DNA of 64,000 bases from Methanobacteriota archaeon. GTDB taxonomy: Archaea > Thermoplasmatota > Poseidoniia > Poseidoniales > Thalassarchaeaceae. Location: the NCBI GenBank assembly GCA_018654845.1, contig JABIKU010000034.1, forward strand, positions 42,817 through 106,816, given 5' to 3'. The notes beneath the pieces were generated by a model. That model ran no database searches. It was not told the origin of the DNA and was given only the letters and a program-made list of their open reading frames with translations. A program made the position numbers and the translations under genes. The first letter of the stretch is position 1. Each line of letters opens with the position of its first letter. Positions 8,546-17,258 of the stretch are shown here, one piece after another.

Positions 8546-9262
8546 TCAATCTATTGAGCCAAGGAAATATTCGCCTATTTCGGGATCGTTGAGAATATGT
8601 TGAGCATCACTTGAATGGACAACCTTTCCGCCAGCTAAAATATATCCACGATCTGATCTTGCCAGCGAAAGGCGGGCATTTTGCTCAACTATCAATACCG
8701 TAATTCCATCCTTTCTCAAAGAATCTATTCGCTCGATTATTTGTTGTTGGTAGAGCGGGGAAAGCGCCGCAGTCGGTTCATCGAGCAACAAAAATTTCGG
8801 ATTGGAAATCAATGCCCGAGAAATCGCTAGCATCTGCCTCTCGCCACCAGATAGGGATGCTGCCAAATCATGAACTCGATCATCCAAATCTGGAAACATG
8901 TCCAATGCGCGCTCAATTCTTTCATTAAGAAGTGCAGTTGGTAAATTATTGCCGCCCATCTGGAGATTTTCGTGAACCGTGAGCGACGGGAATACATTGT
9001 CCACCTGAGGGACATAGGCTATTCCACGATTGACTAATTGGTCAGTTCTCCAGCCTGATACGTCTTCGCCGTGATGCTCAACTGTTCCTGAATAATGAGT
9101 TGCGATTCCAAATATTGTTTTGATTAGAGTTGATTTACCACAACCATTGGGTCCGATGATAGTAACGAATTCTCCTTGTTCAACATACAGGTCAATATCA
9201 TAAAGAATTTGGACAGAGCCATATCCACTATTAAGTCCCTTTACATCAAGAATTCGTGCCAT
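8546..9262 (-). CDS. livF: Branched-chain amino acid ABC transporter ATP-binding protein LivF-like
   Basis: One of two ATPases driving the LIV-type importer encoded here. Walker A GPNGCGKST, the Q-loop region YVPQVDNVFPSLTV, signature LSGGERQMLAIS and Walker B FLLLDEPTAAL are intact, and ARILDVKGLNSGYG at the start is typical of LivF. The open frame extends upstream to 9301 into livG, but ATG 9262, one base after the livG stop and five bases after GAGGG, is the natural start and gives 238 residues. Last gene of a four-gene leftward operon. Confidence 0.93.
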   Translation of the reverse strand: MARILDVKGLNSGYGSVQILYDIDLYVEQGEFVTIIGPNGCGKSTLIKTIFGIATHYSGTVEHHGEDVSGWRTDQLVNRGIAYVPQVDNVFPSLTVHENLQMGGNNLPTALLNERIERALDMFPDLDDRVHDLAASLSGGERQMLAISRALISNPKFLLLDEPTAALSPLYQQQIIERIDSLRKDGITVLIVEQNARLSLARSDRGYILAGGKVVHSSDAQHILNDPEIGEYFLGSID

Positions 9263-9263
9263 A

Positions 9264-10040
9264 TTATCCCTCATCACCAACTGAACCAAGATATGCTTCA
9301 ATCACTGCTTTATTTGATTTAACTTCATCGGGCGTGCCGATCATTAGAACTTCACCCCCATTCATCACAATAATTTTATCAACTCCTTGACGAAGTATGA
9401 AATCCATATTATGCTCAATTATTAATATCGAAATTCCGGTTTCATCAACTGTTTTACGAAGATTGTCAAATATTTTCATTGCTAAAGGACCTGCGACTCC
9501 AGCTACTGGTTCATCTAGCAATAGAAGATTGGGGGCTCCCATTCTTGAACGAGCAATGTCAACTAATTTAGACTGCCCTCCGGATAACTCACTTGCTAAA
9601 TTATGTGCCATATGAGGAACTTCTAATTCGTCAAGGATTTCAAGTGCCATGGCCAACCTTTCTTCCTCTTCTTTTCGACTTTTTGGCAAAAATAGTGATT
9701 TCAAAAGGCTAGGTGAAAATTGTTTTCGAGGAGGCACCAATATATTCTCAATAACTGTCATCTCACGCCATAACCTAGTATGTTGAAAAGTCCTAGTCAT
9801 CCCTAAACTATGTATCTGGTCTGGTCTCATATTTGATACGTCATTACCATGAACCTCTACAATACCAGAGGTCTGATCTAGGAGACCACTGATACAATTA
9901 AATGTAGTAGATTTACCACATCCGTTTGGACCAATGAGACCCACAAATTCTCCTTTTTTAATCTCGAATGAGACATCTTTTACAGCCACTAGTCCACCAA
10001 ATTCCTTACGGAGATTTTTAACTTTAAGAACTGTACTCAT
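9264..10040 (-). CDS. livG: Branched-chain amino acid ABC transporter ATP-binding protein LivG-like
   Basis: A 258-residue ABC ATPase of the LivG branch: Walker A GPNGCGKST, FQHTRLWREMTVIENI after the Q-loop, signature LSGGQ, Walker B LLLLDEPVAGV and switch histidine IIEHNMDF. The PVAG in Walker B and the spacing to FQ are LivG features that separate it from LivF. Its start overlaps the end of the permease gene by four bases, so translation is coupled. Pairs with LivF to power the fused LivH-LivM permease. Confidence 0.93.
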   Translation of the reverse strand: MSTVLKVKNLRKEFGGLVAVKDVSFEIKKGEFVGLIGPNGCGKSTTFNCISGLLDQTSGIVEVHGNDVSNMRPDQIHSLGMTRTFQHTRLWREMTVIENILVPPRKQFSPSLLKSLFLPKSRKEEEERLAMALEILDELEVPHMAHNLASELSGGQSKLVDIARSRMGAPNLLLLDEPVAGVAGPLAMKIFDNLRKTVDETGISILIIEHNMDFILRQGVDKIIVMNGGEVLMIGTPDEVKSNKAVIEAYLGSVGDEG

Positions 10041-13000
10041 TCTATATCATCTCCCTTCAAATTATCAGAAATAAATCTACGTGAGGATTTTTTAACATGC
10101 GTTTTGGGCCTAAATGGTACTTCGGGAATAAGCCCCTTTGGATTTAATTTCAACGAGAATAGCATTAAACATCCTACTAAAAATACTTTCACATATGCCA
10201 TATCTGCGCTAACTATACTACTTGTAAATGATTCATCAATAGAACGTTGCCCTAACATCAAAAGTGTGAATAAGAAGATGAATATTCCCGAAATTCCGAC
10301 ATCAGATATTGTCCTATTTCTTATCATAATACCTATTACTGATATCACAATAAATATCTTAATTACTTCCCATTGGCTTGTAACTAACCAGTGGAATAAT
10401 CGATCAATACGATCGGCAGTAGTGTACAATGGAAGATCAGGTGAACCCTGTGCAGCAACTAATACATTGAATACGAACTCCATAAGAACTATGATGAATG
10501 CACCTACTATCATCCCCTTATTATTGGCTTTACCACCTATAATAAATGCTGCCCATACAAGGAAAGTAGAACGGGCTGGCGACATTATTGAAGGTTCGAA
10601 ACCAGTTAACTTCCAAGCCCAGAATGCACCTGCAAGACCTGCTATTCCAGCGCCCAATGCAAGACTTGCTGCCTTGTGAGAAAGTACATCATGACCATGA
10701 TGTTGTGCAACTTCTTCATCTTCTCTAATTGCTTTCAATATTCTACCCCAAGGTGAAGATAATATTGTTTCAAGAAGCCACCATACGGCTAATACGGAGA
10801 TAATTCCCATAATTGCAAGAAGCATCATATATGGTGCTGGTTCAATTAGACCATTGGCATCAGTAAGATTCAGTAATTGCCCCATTTTATCTGCGGGTCC
10901 AATGAGAGTTAAATCATCTCGACAAGAATCAGCACTGATATAGTCAGTATTGGGCCCTATAGCAACCCCATTTCCACAAAACCACCACTGCTTCAATGGA
11001 AGTGTGTACTTGGAAATTCCAATTGCAGAACCAATAGATCCGACTCTTAAGAGGGGTTCTCCGGCTAACAAAACACGAAGAATCTCACCAAGAGAAATTG
11101 TAACTATAGCAAAATAATCCATCCTTAAACGTGCTGTTGGATATGCTAATGCCCATCCAAATGCAGCTGCCAATAATATAGCAACAACAGTTGCGGGTAA
11201 AACAGGCCATGCATAACCATGTACCTCTGTAGGAGCAGTTAGAATACCTACAGTAATTGCCCCTATTCCTACGAAAAATATAACACCAAAGTTAACCATT
11301 CCAGTAACTCCAGTATGGAGATTTAAGGAAAAAGACATCAATATGAATATTGATAATGTCAATAGAACATTTGAAACTTGAAGAGCTTTGTTGAAATTCA
11401 TTGTTTCTGAATTAGAAATAGGTAGCCAATAGAGGAATACGAATAAAACTAGGAGTAAGAATATAAATGTGATATTTGATCCAGATTGACTTTCACGACC
11501 ATATTGTAAACGACCAATTAAGGCCGAATTGTTATTCCATTTATTTGGAATACGAGTTGTTAAATTATTTATATTGGTATCAATAATAGATTTAAATCTA
11601 GTAATTATTGAATCATAGTCCCTAATAATTTTTTTCAAGATATTATTTATTTTTGAATAATATTTGCCTAAGAATGCTAAATAGCCAGGTTCCACAACTT
11701 CATTTGTGGATTTAATAACTTTAGGTATAGGATTTTTTTCTGAAATATATTCATTCGCCTGAATTAGGGCCAACATCCAAATTAATATTGGAATCAATGG
11801 CCAGACAAAAGAATCTACAGAGGAGATAAAGTCAATTAACCAAATTTCGGTTTGCATCAAATCAAACCAAGACATGTCGATATTAGACAAGGTATCGGAA
11901 AAGAAAGGAGAATCTTCTGGTTGTAATACACCATCACTACCTAATAAAATATCTAAATTTGTTTCGACAGACGCATCAGATGCACAAGTATCCGAACAAG
12001 CTCCAGGTGAGAATGAATGTTTATCGATAAAACTAGCAATTCGATGGAAAACATAAGTTCCAACACTAAGAGCGCCCAACGTTTGTGCACGATCTGAACG
12101 ATTATTCCACCAATTATGAAGCCCTAAAACTGCAGTTAAAGGGAAAATTGCAAGTATATATGTGACAAGTTTTGAAGGTTCACTAGTTTTTTCTCTCTGG
12201 CGCCTTAATCTATCAATTTTCCATTTCTCATAAGCATCGCCAATCCCTTCTGGCATAATCATTAATACAGCAACAAGAAATAGATAGGGCATTACTCCAT
12301 CCAAAGCAGTATAATTAGACCGATCTAAAGGACTGCCGATACCAATTAATATCGGGGAAGAAAGTGCTCTAACAAAGCCGACTATTAGTGAAGCAATAAT
12401 TGCTCCTGGTATTGAACCAATAGTTCCTAAGACTATAACAGCAAAAGATGGTAGCAGCAATGTAAATGCTGTCTCAGGATTATATCGAAGAGTTATGGCA
12501 AATATTGCTCCACCTAAACCAGAAATCCCAGCAGATAGGAAGGCACTGGTTAATTGGACGCGTTCTACGTTGATACCACTGCTAGATGCGAGTTCAGGAT
12601 TATCTGCAACTGCTCTCATTTTCCTTCCAAGTCTAGTTTTTGTCAATAATAAAAGGAGAATGGCAACAGAACAAAATATAACCGCTGGAACTATCCCTTT
12701 GTAGTACGCATAATTTGTAGTTGCCCCAGTTATACAGTCGACATTGGTGTCATACATTTCAAAAAATGGCTTAGAAATTTCACTAATAATTCGAGAGAAA
12801 ATTGGTTCACCTGTTGCTTCATCAATACCTGTCTGCTCACAATTATATTGTGTGTAAACTTGTGCATTGTCATATCGATTATCTCCATCTAAATCAATAA
12901 ATGATTCGACCAAGCCATTAGTTCCCCCATCATAAACACCATTCCCATTAGCATCCGAAAATGGTTCTGCAGGAGCAAGTCCCCTATCGCCAAGATTGAA

Positions 13001-13831
13001 GCGAAATTTAGTTGTTGGAAGTTCCCAACGCATTGCAGGCATTCGCCAATCTGAATCAGGCTCAAACATATTTCTTGATGCTCCAAAACGTAAATATGTC
13101 AACGCTCTAAGAATTAATGCGACGCCTAAGGACGCTATCATCATCACTTGAGGAGAGGATTTGTTTTTACGGAAACCACGATAAACAAGTCGATCAATAA
13201 TTATGCCTGCAATTCCTGTTAATACGAAAGCTGCAATTAGAGACCAAGATAATAATGACCAAGTTAAGACACCATCTTTCGGAGCATCATACAAAGGAAA
13301 ATAATAATCGCTCCAAACCATTATCATTCCTAAGTACATACCAATCATGAAGAATTCAGATTGGGCAAAGTTACCATATCTTTGCACCTTATATGTTAAA
13401 GTTAATCCAATTGCAATCGCAAGATAAGTAGAGGCCCAAGTTAGAGTTCCAGTACTAATTGAAATTAGATCTAATGTTATTGTTGCTTGTGTATCGAGTC
13501 CTTGAAGCAATGATTCTAATGTTAGAAATACTACACCTACCATAAATATAGGCGAAATTAAGATTGCCAAAGTTCGAATTGGACTAGATGGAAGGTCGTC
13601 AAAGAATATTTTTACTACAATAAATCCTGCAGTTATTGATTCCAATAACTGTAGTAACCAAATCAAATCAGTAGGTAATTTGTCTAAAAGAAGTATATCA
13701 AGAATGTTGAGGAGCCCGTAACCATAAGATAATCCTAAGAATAGAGAATCAAAGAATAGCAATAAAGCAAGAATTAGTTTTTTGTTGAAAGTTGAAAGTT
13801 GATTATAATTTGCGCGAATCTGCTGGAGCAT
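10037..13831 (-). CDS. Fused LivH-LivM branched-chain amino acid permease
   Basis: One 1,264-residue chain carries both membrane subunits that are normally separate. After four poorly conserved hydrophobic segments, roughly residues 110-590 are a LivH domain (TYKVQRYGNFAQSEFF, then KMRAVADNPELASSSGI). Roughly 590-800 is a linker with extra hydrophobic segments, and 800-1,230 is a LivM domain (TGVTGMVNFG, then KAIREDEEVAQHHGHDV). The LivH half contains an inserted polar loop with DANGNGVYDGG and DLDGDNRYDNA, which look like calcium-binding EF-hand/dockerin loops, plus three cysteines. Similar loop cysteines occur in LivM. A GTG at 13846 is an alternative start; I chose ATG 13831. Follows the binding-protein gene and overlaps livG. 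Confidence 0.88.
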   Translation of the reverse strand: MLQQIRANYNQLSTFNKKLILALLLFFDSLFLGLSYGYGLLNILDILLLDKLPTDLIWLLQLLESITAGFIVVKIFFDDLPSSPIRTLAILISPIFMVGVVFLTLESLLQGLDTQATITLDLISISTGTLTWASTYLAIAIGLTLTYKVQRYGNFAQSEFFMIGMYLGMIMVWSDYYFPLYDAPKDGVLTWSLLSWSLIAAFVLTGIAGIIIDRLVYRGFRKNKSSPQVMMIASLGVALILRALTYLRFGASRNMFEPDSDWRMPAMRWELPTTKFRFNLGDRGLAPAEPFSDANGNGVYDGGTNGLVESFIDLDGDNRYDNAQVYTQYNCEQTGIDEATGEPIFSRIISEISKPFFEMYDTNVDCITGATTNYAYYKGIVPAVIFCSVAILLLLLTKTRLGRKMRAVADNPELASSSGINVERVQLTSAFLSAGISGLGGAIFAITLRYNPETAFTLLLPSFAVIVLGTIGSIPGAIIASLIVGFVRALSSPILIGIGSPLDRSNYTALDGVMPYLFLVAVLMIMPEGIGDAYEKWKIDRLRRQREKTSEPSKLVTYILAIFPLTAVLGLHNWWNNRSDRAQTLGALSVGTYVFHRIASFIDKHSFSPGACSDTCASDASVETNLDILLGSDGVLQPEDSPFFSDTLSNIDMSWFDLMQTEIWLIDFISSVDSFVWPLIPILIWMLALIQANEYISEKNPIPKVIKSTNEVVEPGYLAFLGKYYSKINNILKKIIRDYDSIITRFKSIIDTNINNLTTRIPNKWNNNSALIGRLQYGRESQSGSNITFIFLLLVLFVFLYWLPISNSETMNFNKALQVSNVLLTLSIFILMSFSLNLHTGVTGMVNFGVIFFVGIGAITVGILTAPTEVHGYAWPVLPATVVAILLAAAFGWALAYPTARLRMDYFAIVTISLGEILRVLLAGEPLLRVGSIGSAIGISKYTLPLKQWWFCGNGVAIGPNTDYISADSCRDDLTLIGPADKMGQLLNLTDANGLIEPAPYMMLLAIMGIISVLAVWWLLETILSSPWGRILKAIREDEEVAQHHGHDVLSHKAASLALGAGIAGLAGAFWAWKLTGFEPSIMSPARSTFLVWAAFIIGGKANNKGMIVGAFIIVLMEFVFNVLVAAQGSPDLPLYTTADRIDRLFHWLVTSQWEVIKIFIVISVIGIMIRNRTISDVGISGIFIFLFTLLMLGQRSIDESFTSSIVSADMAYVKVFLVGCLMLFSLKLNPKGLIPEVPFRPKTHVKKSSRRFISDNLKGDDIE

Positions 13832-13863
13832 TGACGACACACACACTAAATCATAATATCAAA

Positions 13864-13910
13864 TTGAAAAAAAAGGGGGCAGCGTGGCGGGAAAAATCCC
13901 GCCACGCTGC
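13864..13910 (-). terminator. Perfect 14-bp hairpin with T-run between binding protein and permease
   Basis: GCAGCGTGGCGGGA and its exact reverse complement flank a four-base loop (stem arms 13879-13892 and 13897-13910). Read leftward, the stem is followed by CCCCC and eight T. It lies 30 bases after the binding-protein stop and 33 bases before the permease start. Such intercistronic structures usually let the binding-protein mRNA accumulate to higher levels than the downstream permease and ATPase messages. Confidence 0.75.
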
Positions 13911-13939
13911 TTTACGTTGCCTGTTTATCTAATAGATAA

Positions 13940-16900
13940 TCAAGACATTCCGTTTGCTGGATCCCAACTGCGGTTGCAAGTAAAGGCAACATTGCCAGAT
14001 GCATCTTCTGTGAAGTCTCCAACACAGTATCCTGCACCGGGGCTGTCTCCGTTAGCAAGGAAAGAGATTGTTCCACTCGCTCCTTCTAATCCTTGACCAG
14101 TTCCCATGATTACTTGAGATAATGTAGCTCCAGGTGATGCCATTTGTGCGAATGCAGCTAATGCCATTATAACAACTCCATCGAATGCTTCAGCAGTATA
14201 GATACCGCCAGCACAGTCAGGAGATTGTGCACATAGATTAGCGAATACATATCCTACAGTACCCATTGTTCCTGATGCTGGCTTGGTAGCAATTATGCCA
14301 TCAACGCTAGCACTTGTGCCTGCTGCAAGTCCTTCTTCAGCAATTCCATCGCCACCGTATACTTGACCTGACCAACTTTGTGTAGCCATCTCATCAAGAA
14401 TCATTCCGCCGTCTGCTGCATATGATACTAATACAACTGAAGTGCAGCCATTATCAACTAATGCTTGAACTGCAGATGTGAAATCAGTTACTGTTTCTTC
14501 GTATCCAATAGTTGTACATAGCATAGTTCCATCTGCTGTGAAATCAGCACTAAATGAATCTGCAAGACCAGATCCATATGCGTTAGTCATATGAATAAGT
14601 CCTACTGAACCATCTGCTGGTGCATCTGCTTTGACTACTGCACTAAGTGCTTGACCTTGCAAAGCATCGCTTGGTACTACACGGAAGAAATCAGGATAAG
14701 CTATTGCATCTGAAAGTGCTGGGCTAGTACTTGCATAGGATATCTGTGGGATACCTGCTGCTGCTAGAACTGCGTTAGCTCCCATTGTAGCACCAGAGCA
14801 CGCCGCTCCAACTACTCCTACAACACCTGCATCAACTAATGCTTGTGCTGCAGCTGCACCCATAGTTCCGTCACAACCTGAATCAGCATAAACTATCTCG
14901 AACTGAACCATGCTGTTCCATCCGATTGTGTTAGCTATACCAACAGCAATTTGTGATGCTGCTACGAAACCTGCTGCGTATACAGCAATTGGTCCTGATG
15001 CGTCATTAAGGAAACCGATCTTTACAGTAGCCCCCATAAATGGTGCTGCTGATAAACCATCAGTAGCAGTCCACATCATGTTGCAATTGAAGTAATCGCC
15101 ATATGTAGGTACGTGATTGAAAGAACAAACATCGTATCCAGCTCCAGCAACGTCTCCGTTTGCTAGGAAGTCGTGAACACCGCTTGCTCCTTCATACATC
15201 ATACCAACCATATCTAAATGTGTAGCCATATCAGCTCCATCGGCATGCGTTGCTGCTTCACCGATCATCATTACTGCATCGTATGATTCTGACTGGAAAA
15301 TTCCTGTACTGCATACTGCATCATCAGCACAAATAGCTGCGAAGCCACCTGCGCCTGCTGCTGCTCTAGGCTTAGTTACTTGAACGCCGTTAGCTGCTGC
15401 TGGGTTTGAATAATCTCCCAGAGCCGCTTCACCAGCGATTCCATCAGCACCGAAAATAGGTACTGCTGCTCCCATTCCTGCCATAGTCTCGATAATCATT
15501 GCACCATCTGCTGAGTATGATGCTAATACTACAGAGTCGCATCCACCATCTATAACTGCTTGAACTAATGCTGCAGCATCTGATAGTGTGGTATCATCAT
15601 ATCCTGTCTTTAGACAAAGTGAGTTACCTGCGTCAAGCCAGAATCCCTCGAATGAATCTGCAAGACCAGCTCCATATGCGTTAGTCATATGAATTAATGC
15701 TGGGTTACTTACGCCTCTTGCTGCAACCATGTCTGCCATAGCGTCGCCTTGAATTGCGTCGCTTGGAACTACACGATAGAAGTCAGGGTAAGCTGTTGCG
15801 TCTGAGAGTGCTGGGCTAGTACTTGCATAGGAAACCATAGGGACTCCTGCTGCTGATAATACTGCGTTAGCACCCATTGATGCACCAGAACAAGCTGCTC
15901 CAGCAACTGCAACTACACCAGAATCAATCAATGATTGAGCTGCTGTTGCTGCTACTGTACCATCGCATCCTGAATCGGCTTCTACAATTTCAAAATTGTA
16001 TCCGTCGTTTGCTGCATTCAAATCTGCTATTGCTTGTGCTGCTGCAAATGTGAAAGGAGGGGCGAATTGAGAAATTGGGCCAGTAATTGGGTTCAAGAGT
16101 CCAATCTTAATTGTAACATCTTCTACTACTACTACAGGTGGCACAAACATTGGGTTTGAAACACCCATGTAGTTTGCTGCTATCTCATCAGCGATTGCGT
16201 TGCCGATATCGACATCGAAACCTTCTGCATTACCATCAGCATCAAGATTCTCAAACGGAGGATATGATGTGTCAGAGCAGAACCTTAGGTCTCCAGATTC
16301 AAGGACAGTAGTCAATGAACTTCCCTCGGATGGGACAGGCCATGACCCAGCTGTTTCATCGGTGCGGTCATCAGTTAGGACAACTGCGCCTTCGAACCAA
16401 GCACCAAAGATTAAATCGTACTCGCCAGAATCGATAATTTCTGTGATAGCCATATCGAGAGCATCGAGAAGTTCTGTATTTCTCATGTCATCTGAGTCGT
16501 CTGTACCTGCAACAGCAATACCGAAAGTCTCGTCAGAGAAAGTAGTGAGTAAATCGCCACTTAGAGCCAAAACTGGTGCATCACCGATTGCATAATCTGC
16601 ATCTCCATTGCCGATTGCCGCAGTTACTGACGGGAAGTCCGGGTATGCTACAATAGTAGCGGCGCCGAGGTTTGCAGCAGCGTAGAGATCAGATGTTGTT
16701 CCTGATTGCAGTGCAACTCTCGTTCCATCAGCATTCAAATCAGCCACGCTTGAGATAGCAGCAGCACCAGCAGCACCGATTACACCTTGGCTACTTGTGT
16801 AGTAACCGCGGGTGAAATCCACTACTACTTCACGCTCAACTGTCTTGGTCATAGCTGAGAGAAGTGCATCGCACATCTCTCCGTCGTTCAAGTTGGGGAT

Positions 16901-17062
16901 AATCGGATCCCAGTCTGAAGTCACGAAAACTGCGTTGACATCGTCAGCTACAGTTACGTACCAATCAGGTTCTGGTTCGTCTTCCCCGCCTAAGCAACCA
17001 GCGAACGCAGCCGCTAGCATACTTAGGGTCATCATCATTGCAATTATTTTATTGTTTTTCAT
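13940..17062 (-). CDS. Composite solute-binding lipoprotein: permuted SBP_bac_3 domain plus two LIV-binding domains
   Basis: A 1,040-residue lipoprotein: a hydrophobic leader ends in AFAGCLGG, giving Cys23 as lipid anchor. Residues 42-224 match the C-terminal two thirds of a type-3 amino-acid-binding domain (SDWDPIIPNLNDGE, VDFTRGYYTS, ALQSGTTSD). Residues 248-298 then supply the missing N-terminal third (GDLRFCSDTSYPPFENLD, GFDVDIGNAIADEIA), so the domain is circularly permuted. Two Peripla_BP_6 (Leu/Ile/Val-type) domains follow at about 316-670 and 679-1,040, each beginning with KIG(L/F)LN and sharing ADSGCDGT and GAACSGASMGANAVL-type blocks. It should capture amino acids for the downstream LivHM/LivG/LivF system. 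GGGTGG lies upstream of the ATG. One chain with three binding modules is unusual. Confidence 0.85.
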   Translation of the reverse strand: MKNNKIIAMMMTLSMLAAAFAGCLGGEDEPEPDWYVTVADDVNAVFVTSDWDPIIPNLNDGEMCDALLSAMTKTVEREVVVDFTRGYYTSSQGVIGAAGAAAISSVADLNADGTRVALQSGTTSDLYAAANLGAATIVAYPDFPSVTAAIGNGDADYAIGDAPVLALSGDLLTTFSDETFGIAVAGTDDSDDMRNTELLDALDMAITEIIDSGEYDLIFGAWFEGAVVLTDDRTDETAGSWPVPSEGSSLTTVLESGDLRFCSDTSYPPFENLDADGNAEGFDVDIGNAIADEIAANYMGVSNPMFVPPVVVVEDVTIKIGLLNPITGPISQFAPPFTFAAAQAIADLNAANDGYNFEIVEADSGCDGTVAATAAQSLIDSGVVAVAGAACSGASMGANAVLSAAGVPMVSYASTSPALSDATAYPDFYRVVPSDAIQGDAMADMVAARGVSNPALIHMTNAYGAGLADSFEGFWLDAGNSLCLKTGYDDTTLSDAAALVQAVIDGGCDSVVLASYSADGAMIIETMAGMGAAVPIFGADGIAGEAALGDYSNPAAANGVQVTKPRAAAGAGGFAAICADDAVCSTGIFQSESYDAVMMIGEAATHADGADMATHLDMVGMMYEGASGVHDFLANGDVAGAGYDVCSFNHVPTYGDYFNCNMMWTATDGLSAAPFMGATVKIGFLNDASGPIAVYAAGFVAASQIAVGIANTIGWNSMVQFEIVYADSGCDGTMGAAAAQALVDAGVVGVVGAACSGATMGANAVLAAAGIPQISYASTSPALSDAIAYPDFFRVVPSDALQGQALSAVVKADAPADGSVGLIHMTNAYGSGLADSFSADFTADGTMLCTTIGYEETVTDFTSAVQALVDNGCTSVVLVSYAADGGMILDEMATQSWSGQVYGGDGIAEEGLAAGTSASVDGIIATKPASGTMGTVGYVFANLCAQSPDCAGGIYTAEAFDGVVIMALAAFAQMASPGATLSQVIMGTGQGLEGASGTISFLANGDSPGAGYCVGDFTEDASGNVAFTCNRSWDPANGMS
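14715..14740 (-). repeat. DNA repeat in second LIV-binding domain
   Basis: This 26-base stretch (reading AGTGCTGGGC... on the + strand) recurs without change at 15807-15832, 1,092 bases away, in the matching place of the first LIV-binding domain. Nearby, CTGCAAGACCAG(A/C)TCCATATG is likewise almost identical in both copies. Conservation at third codon positions indicates a recent duplication or gene conversion between the tandem domains. Confidence 0.8.
15807..15832 (-). repeat. DNA repeat in first LIV-binding domain
   Basis: Exact partner of the 26-base stretch at 14715-14740. It encodes the SYASTSPALSD segment around the ligand pocket, which is the most conserved region between the two domains, so selection and gene conversion may both contribute. 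Confidence 0.8.
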
Positions 17063-17258
17063 AGAGTATCCACCCTTCAGTTTCCTTAGCGAGGAAGTAT
17101 TTCTGTTATAGACATTATTACATGTGAGAAAAGAAATGCAAATTTTGCTATTATTCGTAATAATAAATTACATCATTGAATAGGAAAGGAAATTTTTCCA
17201 TCCCTCACAGAAAATAACAAACAGAATTGTTCATGCGCTAGTGCCACCTCACAAGACC

